Shown here in pieces: positions 22,740 to 28,560 of a stretch of DNA of 28,560 nt. The stretch lies in assembly GCA_030019325.1 (NCBI GenBank), contig JASEFB010000010.1, positions 1-28,560 on the forward strand, in the 5' to 3' direction. The position numbers and the translations under genes were made by a program. Every line of letters starts with the position of its first letter. The first letter of the stretch is position 1. Origin of the DNA: an archaeon. Lineage in GTDB: Archaea; Halobacteriota; Syntropharchaeia; Alkanophagales; Methanospirareceae. The notes under the pieces were generated by a model. The model was not told the DNA's origin. It saw only the letters and a list, made by a program, of their open reading frames with translations, and searched no databases.

Positions 22740-23017
22740 GTTGGGAGGAAGAAGATTTAGCTAAGGCGGTGAAGATCCTTGCTGGAACGGCGGCTATCCC
22801 CCTGAAGGTGGCCGCTGACATAGCAGGCGACGTTGTTGAGTCCCTTAAGGACTATGTTCCTAAACCCTCGAAACTCGCCTCAAATCTTATCGATATGCGG
22901 ATAGGCACGCTGAAAACCATAACCAAGGTTATAGAGAAAGAGATAGCCCTGCTGGAGGAGTATAAGAGCGAACTCGAGGCTAAGGAAGAGAAGAAGGAAA
23001 AGATCAAGGTAGAGTAG
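22736..23017 (+). CDS. Small helical protein coupled to the ArsA-like ATPase
   Basis: 93 residues from ATG 22736, which overlaps the ArsA-like stop (ATGA) and has SD GGAGGGG at 22724-22730. The frame extends to 22718, but that part lies inside the ArsA-like gene and lacks an SD. Not recognised. The N-terminal half is a weakly amphipathic helix (LAKAVKILAGTAAIPLKVAADIAGDVV pattern), then a proline hinge (YVPKPSKLA) and a long charged helix ending in a Lys/Glu tail. This phasin- or apolipoprotein-like pattern would suit peripheral membrane or granule binding, but that is a guess. The stop is 2 nt from the convergent DUF362 stop. Confidence 0.75.
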   Translation: MSWEEEDLAKAVKILAGTAAIPLKVAADIAGDVVESLKDYVPKPSKLASNLIDMRIGTLKTITKVIEKEIALLEEYKSELEAKEEKKEKIKVE

Positions 23018-23019
23018 CT

Positions 23020-24012
23020 TCAAATCCTGACAATCTTATAGTCCAGCTCACCCAATCCCAATTTATGTGCTTCACGCAGCTGGATCGTAGGGTCTCCCTC
23101 GAATACCTGCGTTCCTATCAGCTCTATGGTAGCGAGGTCTACTGCAACAATATCGTTAGAGGCTAACACGCCGATGTCCGGGCTTATATACTCAGGAGCA
23201 TACTCACCGCAGTCGCAAAACGGCGTGATATCAATGAGGAAATTAACAAAGAGGAACTTGGAATAGGGTAGATTTCTAAGGACCGCATGAGCGACTTCAG
23301 CGAGCCTCTTTTGCAGGTTCTCTGACATTCCCTCAGGTGATCTTAACGCACCGCTCGTGCACTCACTTATACAGGAACCACAACTTACACACTTCTCAGG
23401 GATCAGTTCATGGTCTTCACTTATTGCATTAAGTTTGCATACCTCTCTACATCTGTCACATTCATCGCATAACTCAGGATTCCGTACGGGTCTCGTCACT
23501 TCGTGCTGATATTTCTTTGTTTTTTTAGTCACGCAGCCCATTGCGACGTTTTTTATCGCACCACCGAACGAGGAAGCACAATGACCGGTAGCATGAGAAA
23601 CGAGGAGCATTGCATCACTCTCGTATATGCTCTTTGCTATTTCTACCTGCTCATTTACCTGCACCCCGTCGTCTTTCAATCCATCTGCTATAATTACCGG
23701 GCAGCCAAGATAAGAGGGGAGGAATCCGTGAGCAAAAGCAGTTCGGTAATAATCCATCCCGGTATAGCGCGCTTCCTTATATATCGTCGTGGTATCGGTA
23801 ACGAAAGGGTCTCCGCCGTGCTGCTTCACCACATCCACCAGTTTCTTTATGTAAACAGGTTTGACGAACGTCTTATTGTTGCGCTCGCCCATGTGCATCT
23901 TCAGGGCAATAACCCCGTTCAAGTTCCCAACGCCTACCTTTTCCAGTAGTCTCTCGAGCTTATCTATGAGAGAGACATCCTTATTTGCGGCTATGAAGTA
24001 TACTTCGCTCAT
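23020..24012 (-). CDS. DUF362 protein with two [4Fe-4S] ferredoxin motifs
   Basis: 330 residues. DUF362 regions on both sides (VIALKMHMGERNNKTFVKP, VTDTTTIYKEAR, VSHATGHCASSFGGAIKNVAMG, and a late VLASNDIVAVDLATIELI) enclose a ferredoxin insert with two C-x2-C-x2-C-x3-C motifs, CDECDRCREVC and CVSCGSCISEC. DUF362 proteins are uncharacterised; the fused ferredoxin points to a redox or electron-transfer role in the cytosol. It lies 155 nt downstream of the glutamate synthase gene on the same strand, so a shared redox role is possible. Confidence 0.88.
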   Translation of the reverse strand: MSEVYFIAANKDVSLIDKLERLLEKVGVGNLNGVIALKMHMGERNNKTFVKPVYIKKLVDVVKQHGGDPFVTDTTTIYKEARYTGMDYYRTAFAHGFLPSYLGCPVIIADGLKDDGVQVNEQVEIAKSIYESDAMLLVSHATGHCASSFGGAIKNVAMGCVTKKTKKYQHEVTRPVRNPELCDECDRCREVCKLNAISEDHELIPEKCVSCGSCISECTSGALRSPEGMSENLQKRLAEVAHAVLRNLPYSKFLFVNFLIDITPFCDCGEYAPEYISPDIGVLASNDIVAVDLATIELIGTQVFEGDPTIQLREAHKLGLGELDYKIVRI

Positions 24013-24167
24013 ACTAACTCATCATGTAGAAATAAAGGGGGATAAAATAATAACCCCACATTCTTCAATCTTTTATTTCACCCTCGTCTTCGTCGCACTA
24101 CCAAGTACGCAATGGCACGCTACACCCTTACTTCTCCGTTTTTGCTCTTCTGAAGAGATCTTATTCA

Positions 24168-25760
24168 CTACGCCAGTATCTCCTCAAACAGGTCCGCCTC
24201 AACCTCATGGAGCATTGGTATCCCGGTAACCTCGGAAGCAAGCTTGTTCAGCGCAGCAATATCGTTTCGGTGGATCAGATCCAGTCTGAACTTTCGAGTG
24301 CCCGCGAGTAACTGCTTTAATCCCAGACCTATTCGCTCGCTGAGATACGAGTAGACGCCAACGGCGGGCCATGGGATCTCTGTTCCTATTTTATCACCAT
24401 ATTTCGTTCGCAAGTCCTCAGCAGCGATAAAGAACTTCTCCGGGCTGTTTCCGTATTTATTTGCGAAATCCCGGGGCAATCTCCTCCTCTCGGCGAGTTC
24501 ACAGAAATAAAGGGCTTTCATCGCGGCGGTTAACGGCGACCTTGCCATGGTGATTGACTTTACGAACGGGGTTTCATCAAAATTGCTCATTGCTATCGCC
24601 TTGAAAATCTGCGTCTCATTTACAAAGCCGCCGGCCATGCTTACGTCTGGCACGTATCTTCCCTTTCTCTCCAATATCTGAGCGCACTTCAATACCTGCG
24701 CTTCTAAATAAACGGTAGGCGTGCTCATCTCGTTCATCATCGGTACTGGACTCATTCCTGTGCCTCCGCCGGCACCATCAAAGGTTATATAATCCACTTT
24801 CGCTTCAGATGCCACTTTCATCGTCCACGCCACATCGACGGGTCGGTACGCACCAGTCTTTATCGTCACATATTTTGTACCTATCTCTCGCAGCCATTCG
24901 ACATCCTCGACAAAACTTCGTTCCTCCGGGAACCCCACTCTGCTGTGCCGCTCGAAGGTTTTGAAGAGACTGGATTTAAACGCCTCCTGTACCGCCTCAT
25001 CCTCAGGGTCTGGCAGCACATAATATCCTCTCTTCTTCAGTTCCAACGCCCTTTCCAACGAAGAAACCCTTATCTCGCCGCCTATTGCCTTTGCCCCCTG
25101 CCCCCATTTTCGCTCTATTATATTCACGTCGAGTTTCGAGGTTACATATTCATCAACGCCCCATCTCTGGTCTTCTACATTTGTTTGCACCGCGAGCTCG
25201 CCATATTTGCCGTCCCAGTATTTCTTGAAGAGCCGAACTCTTCGTTCCATCTCCGGTGACTTCGTTACTTTTCCGTTCGTGAACACCGTTTCTCCGTCAA
25301 CCCCACAAACGTTCTCCCCTATAATAATTATTATACCAGAGAGTGCGGCGCCGATGGCAAGTGCATCCCAGTTGTTTCTTCCCACATCCGTAGAGCCGAA
25401 GGCACCACTTGCCAGCGGTATCTTGAGGGGTATCCCCCCTATCTTCGATTCTATATTCACGTTATGGAACAAAGCTATATCAGGGTCTGCTTCGATTCCT
25501 TCCGCGCCGCGCAGCCTCGAAAGGATATTAAAGTCAGACCAGTCGAGCCGGTAATCCTTGTTTGACGCCGCGGTACTCCATCCAAACTGCTCTGGTTCTG
25601 GATACAATACCTCCCGACCTCTGAACGCCGACTTTCCTATCTCGCATAGCACTGTACACTCCTTCACACATATCGGACACATTCCACTCAGCGTATTTAC
25701 ATCTCTTCTTCGCACGGACGTTCCCGTGGTAGACCTTGCATTTGCATATATATCAGGCAT
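24168..25760 (-). CDS. Glutamate synthase FMN-domain protein (archaeal type)
   Basis: 530 residues, related to the FMN-binding domain of glutamate synthase, which reduces 2-iminoglutarate with electrons from a partner. FMN-domain features include IPLASGAFGSTDVG, VTIKTGAYRPVDVA, and the DYITFDGAGGGTGMSPVP loop. The N-terminus has an extra cluster motif C-x2-C-x3-C-x3-C (CPICVKECTVLC). I do not see the C-x5-C-x4-C [3Fe-4S] motif of classical GltB in the C-terminal part. ATG 25760 is preferred to GTG 25769 because AGGAGGTG lies 6 nt ahead. It starts 1 nt after the frhB-like stop, so the two proteins are probably subunits of one enzyme. Confidence 0.9.
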   Translation of the reverse strand: MPDIYANARSTTGTSVRRRDVNTLSGMCPICVKECTVLCEIGKSAFRGREVLYPEPEQFGWSTAASNKDYRLDWSDFNILSRLRGAEGIEADPDIALFHNVNIESKIGGIPLKIPLASGAFGSTDVGRNNWDALAIGAALSGIIIIIGENVCGVDGETVFTNGKVTKSPEMERRVRLFKKYWDGKYGELAVQTNVEDQRWGVDEYVTSKLDVNIIERKWGQGAKAIGGEIRVSSLERALELKKRGYYVLPDPEDEAVQEAFKSSLFKTFERHSRVGFPEERSFVEDVEWLREIGTKYVTIKTGAYRPVDVAWTMKVASEAKVDYITFDGAGGGTGMSPVPMMNEMSTPTVYLEAQVLKCAQILERKGRYVPDVSMAGGFVNETQIFKAIAMSNFDETPFVKSITMARSPLTAAMKALYFCELAERRRLPRDFANKYGNSPEKFFIAAEDLRTKYGDKIGTEIPWPAVGVYSYLSERIGLGLKQLLAGTRKFRLDLIHRNDIAALNKLASEVTGIPMLHEVEADLFEEILA

Positions 25761-25761
25761 T

Positions 25762-26880
25762 TCAAACACCTCCTCTTAGTTGCAATGTAAAAGGATACGG
25801 ATTTGTTAAACAGGCAGAACAAATCCTCATTTGCTCCAAAATATTGCCATAATTCCTCCTCTTCTTATTGAACGCAAATCGTTCAATCTCTTTTAGCTCT
25901 TCAGAACCCAGCTTCCTCGTTTCTATTACTCCTGCTGAAGCAGCAGCCTTTACAAGCTCTTCTCCTACCTCTGTCCGAATAATTATGGTCGTCCATCCAT
26001 CAGACGACCCCACGTGGCCTGCTGAGATATCCGCGAGTTGTGAGGTAGCATCTTCGCATATCAAGCAGGTATCCCGCGTGCATGGTTCTATCTCTTTAAG
26101 CGGAATACGAGCCTCTCTGTCCTTTGTCACGACGACGAAGTTGCCTTCCGAAACATAAAAGCGCTCCACATCTTTAATGTCTATCCCTTCTCGTTCTGCT
26201 AGAAATGCAACCAGCTCATGATGCCAGAACGCCTCGGTGCTAAACACGCCAATCAAGATTTTCACACGATCTAATTCTAACGCGGGGTCACGCAACGCTT
26301 GCAACCTTCTCACTGCCTCTATGTTACAGCCCGTGCCAACCATGGCGATATTCTCATAGCCTCTATCTATAGCCTCCCAGACACCCTGGACAGAAGGGCA
26401 AGCGGTATATTTTGGACCACGACCGAGCAAAACTTCTCCTGAGGTTGTTGCGACAAGAGGTTCGGCTTTCCAATCCTCTGTCCTCGTTGCGACGACTGCG
26501 GCATCTATAAATCCACTCTTTAACGCTTCATAAAGCATTGCTGTTATCACGCCACCATCCTTTCCAGTACCTCTTATACTCTTATCCGTTGCCCGTGCGC
26601 TCAGTATCTCCTTATAGTATCCAAGAATCCGCTTTTCAGGCGAAGAGGCACAGGGACTAAAATCACATACACCATATTCCAGCCTCGGGCACTCCTCCTC
26701 ACATAACCGACAAACCGCGAATGAGCGTGGACAGAAACTGAAACAGAACCCCTTTGCGACCGTTCCGCCACAGCCCTTCTCAAACACTATCTCTTCCTCC
26801 TTATACTTCTCAAAATCAGGTATAAAGGCTGCACACGCGCCGCAATAGCAGCATACGGGGAAGCTCCGTTCTCTTGCCAT
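25762..26880 (-). CDS. FrhB/FdhB-like F420-binding oxidoreductase subunit
   Basis: 372 residues. The core matches the FrhB family (F420-reducing hydrogenase beta subunit, FdhB, FpoF), which exchanges electrons between F420 and FAD/Fe-S: GTGKDGGVITAMLYEALKSG, VGTGCNIEAVRRLQ, and a Cys pair region CTRDTCLICED. The N-terminal 90 residues are unusually cysteine-rich (CCYCGACAAF, GCGG, CFSFCPRSFAVCRLCEEEC), room for one or more extra Fe-S clusters. Being paired with the glutamate synthase, it likely feeds electrons from F420H2 or ferredoxin. SD AGGAGG lies upstream of ATG 26880 at a longer than usual distance. Confidence 0.88.
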   Translation of the reverse strand: MARERSFPVCCYCGACAAFIPDFEKYKEEEIVFEKGCGGTVAKGFCFSFCPRSFAVCRLCEEECPRLEYGVCDFSPCASSPEKRILGYYKEILSARATDKSIRGTGKDGGVITAMLYEALKSGFIDAAVVATRTEDWKAEPLVATTSGEVLLGRGPKYTACPSVQGVWEAIDRGYENIAMVGTGCNIEAVRRLQALRDPALELDRVKILIGVFSTEAFWHHELVAFLAEREGIDIKDVERFYVSEGNFVVVTKDREARIPLKEIEPCTRDTCLICEDATSQLADISAGHVGSSDGWTTIIIRTEVGEELVKAAASAGVIETRKLGSEELKEIERFAFNKKRRNYGNILEQMRICSACLTNPYPFTLQLRGGV

Positions 26881-27038
26881 GAACTATCTTTTCCTCCTCT
26901 TCTCTTCGATTTTATCACTATTTTCTTTCTTCTTCAAATTAAAGTGGTTTAGATAAAAAACCTATTCAATTTATTCAGATAAAAGTTCTCGAAACCTTCT
27001 CCTATCCAAACATTCAGGGGAACGCACGATTTAACCAT

Positions 27039-27306
27039 TTGAAGAAGTACTTGGACCGGGCATTCAAATCGACGCTCATGAAGACCATTTTTGGACTGGC
27101 GAGGCTGAGAAGCGGGATGATACAGTTTGAGGGCTCGGACATATTACGATTGAGGACTGATAAAATTTGTGGAACAAAATGCAAAGAGGGCGTTAGCAGT
27201 GAGTCATCGGGGGTATGTTCTTGAGATGGGGAAGAAGCGGTTTGAAGGTGAGGGGAAAGGGTTACTCGCAAACGAAGAAGTGAGAGCGTTGTATCCTGGC
27301 GGGTAG
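27039..27306 (+). pseudogene. livF: Remnant of livF, branched-chain amino acid ABC transporter ATPase
   Basis: The left part reads KSTLMKTIFGLARLRSG, then FEGSDILRLRTDKI, the stretch right after Walker A of LivF. The Walker A itself is broken: CTTGGACCG (LGP) at 27050 is followed by a small deletion that shifts the frame before KST. At about 27169 the frame changes to VEQNAKRALAVSHRGYVLEM and ends LLANEEVRALYPGG, the LivF C-terminus, stop 27304-27306. The ABC signature, Walker B and H-loop region (about 100 residues) are missing. No other liv genes are nearby. Confidence 0.82.
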
Positions 27307-27309
27307 ACC

Positions 27310-28344
27310 TCACTTTGCTGCAATAACCCCACAACTAACATATTGCGGTCGCTTTTGGTATGGGAATTCGTCATATCTATAAGACTTTTGAACCATATGC
27401 ACACCGACGATCAGTGGGTACGCCCCGTATTCCAGCCTATCAACTCCGTAATCGGTATACGTCAGGCCGATCGCGAGATACGTCTCGTTCGTCCTGAGGT
27501 ATCTGAGCATTCTCCAGCCATAAGTCCAGCGATGCTGCTGCTTCATGTCATTCCAGGTTTTGTAAAATGCATCGCATCTACATGACCATCTGCGGTATAT
27601 CCTGCCTGAGGCATCCTTGAAGTTAAACCGAATATAGTGCTCATGGCTCTTCTCGTCATTTTTCATTCGCGCCTTCTCTTCATACACCTGCAAAATGCGT
27701 GGCTTGATCATCCCCAAACTCCTGCCACGTTTAAACACTGCATCAACAGAGGCATCAACATTCTGTTCTAAAAACGCTTTCTTCTCCGCTTCGTCCAATT
27801 CCTTCTCCACGCCTTTGCCGTAAACAAAGAACCTGTCTTCCTTTCGTGGACGCCTGCCCCTCCATGCATCAACGTAGAGTGTTGAGATGCAGAGGTTTTT
27901 GAATGGTGGCATACCAGCGGTATCCATATCGGCTTCATAAACGCCTTGCGGTCTGATCCAGTCCCCGTTTTCGCTTATGCCCGCGATGCAGACCTGACCC
28001 TTCTCGGGTCGTGCAACCGCTAACACAGTAAGCTTCACCGCGTTTGCATAGCGTAACGCAGCGATATTCGCCGAAATTTTTGATATTCGCGTGTATTTTC
28101 CGGTATGCGCTCTCTTCTCACCTCCTGCCTGCGGTTCAGAGAGATAAGCGTTCTCCATGCGCAGCGCATCGCCCACTTTTATTTCGCCGCGCATAATGAG
28201 TTCAGCGTTATCATCCCAGAAGGATACCCGCTTGTAATCGAATTCATCCGCTATGATAAGGTCAACGACCCTTTTAGCGGTATCACCAACGTACACCTCT
28301 TTAAGGGGTAGAATGCGGAGCACTTTACCTGTTATGGTTACCAT
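27310..28344 (-). CDS. OB-fold nucleic-acid-binding protein (RPA-like OB plus dual-OB-like domain)
   Basis: 344 residues. The N-terminus (about 1-70) reads as an RPA-type OB fold: GKVLRILPLKEVYVGDT, VDLIIADEFDYKRVSFWDD, then KVGDALRMENAYLSE. The middle (about 100-230) starts KLTVLAVARPEKGQVCIAGI, GDWIRPQ, a pattern I associate with dual-OB domains. The C-terminus is rich in Tyr, Trp and Arg (RRWSCRCDAFYKTWNDM, WTYGWRMLRYL) and unrecognised; it has a CRC motif but no obvious zinc finger. It may be a single-strand DNA or RNA-binding protein of defence or repair; no partner genes are visible. Its stop is 3 nt past the end of the livF remnant. Confidence 0.72.
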   Translation of the reverse strand: MVTITGKVLRILPLKEVYVGDTAKRVVDLIIADEFDYKRVSFWDDNAELIMRGEIKVGDALRMENAYLSEPQAGGEKRAHTGKYTRISKISANIAALRYANAVKLTVLAVARPEKGQVCIAGISENGDWIRPQGVYEADMDTAGMPPFKNLCISTLYVDAWRGRRPRKEDRFFVYGKGVEKELDEAEKKAFLEQNVDASVDAVFKRGRSLGMIKPRILQVYEEKARMKNDEKSHEHYIRFNFKDASGRIYRRWSCRCDAFYKTWNDMKQQHRWTYGWRMLRYLRTNETYLAIGLTYTDYGVDRLEYGAYPLIVGVHMVQKSYRYDEFPYQKRPQYVSCGVIAAK

Positions 28345-28467
28345 TGTCTTCCTAAGATCCCTGTGATAACTATTTATTCGACAGAGTCAAAAGATATTTT
28401 TCATTCTCCTTGTATTCAACCAAAGAAGAACGCAAGCAAAAATCATAGAGTTTCAATCCTTGTTTTC

Positions 28468-28500
28468 AAACCTTCTTTCTAAAGAACGAAGCTTTACAAA
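28468..28500. repeat. Degenerate AT-rich hairpin repeat R5
   Basis: Starts AAACCTTC and ends GAAGCTTTACAAA, matching the flanks of R2/R3 and R4, but the stem interior is interrupted. A further palindrome TTTTGC, GAA, GCAAAA follows at about 28507-28521. This intergenic tail upstream of the OB-fold gene shows no coding sequence before the window ends. Confidence 0.6.
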
Positions 28501-28560
28501 GAAAGATTTTGCGAAGCAAAACTGCATAAGCATTTTTAGTAAAGGTTTTCCGTGAAGCGG

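Noticed and set aside
27014..27334. 106-residue minus-strand ORF
   Set aside because: Antisense to the livF remnant, low-complexity, no SD; the plus-strand frames match LivF.

Overview
The window looks like a piece of archaeal chromosome. The evidence is aIF5B-type infB next to ribosomal protein eS6, SepF beside a PRC-barrel gene, a fused ThiD-ThiN, a 37/38 tRNA-Tyr intron, TATA/SD signals, and an FrhB-linked (F420-type) glutamate synthase. The mixture of FrhB/GltS, molybdopterin genes, AmrS and bacterial-type DnaJ suggests a methanogen- or methanotroph-related euryarchaeon (Halobacteriota, possibly ANME-1/Methanophagales or a relative). That lineage is an inference; no marker in the window proves it.

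Layout. 1-2276 (+): 5'-truncated aroA, then a duplicated PhoU/TrkA_C protein. 2347-2420: tRNA-Trp. 2486-5441: moaB (-), a stomatin-like protein (+) and moeA (+). 5476-6066: a HEPN/PaREP1-like gene (-) diverging from an intron-containing tRNA-Tyr. 6077-9289 (+): M42 aminopeptidase directly behind the tRNA, an NrdG-like radical SAM enzyme, a small unknown, a DUF22-like protein and a UPF0200 P-loop kinase-like protein. 9383-9841 (-): winged-helix regulator diverging from dnaJ (+), followed by infB, rps6e and uspA (+). 14223-19903 (-): sepF, PRC-barrel protein, AmrS overlapping an HD phosphohydrolase, thiDN, and a THUMP protein. 20078-20731 (-): remnant of an Lhr-type helicase. 20800-23017 (+): overlapping set of glycosyltransferase, ArsA/Get3-like ATPase and a small helical protein. 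23020-26880 (-): DUF362-ferredoxin protein, FMN glutamate synthase domain protein and FrhB-like subunit. 27039-27306 (+): remnant of livF. 27310-28344 (-): OB-fold protein.

The most unusual content is not in the genes. A family of short AT-rich hairpin repeats sits at gene starts and ends (4056-4096, 5399-5432, 7122-7155, 17645-17678, 17833-17885, 28468-28500). Two copies are identical over 34 nt, and another keeps the flanks while both stem arms have changed together, so pairing is preserved. Between thiDN and the HD gene lies a run of five GC-rich hairpins, each with a 3-nt loop. An 11-unit, 5-bp tandem repeat abuts the core promoter of the PRC-barrel/sepF pair. Two pseudogenes (lhr and livF) kept both ends and lost their middles.

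Working links: MoaB and MoeA serve molybdopterin cofactor synthesis. SepF and the PRC-barrel protein probably act together at the division ring. FrhB and GltS probably form a flavin-linked glutamate synthase fed by F420H2. infB and rps6e form a translation segment.
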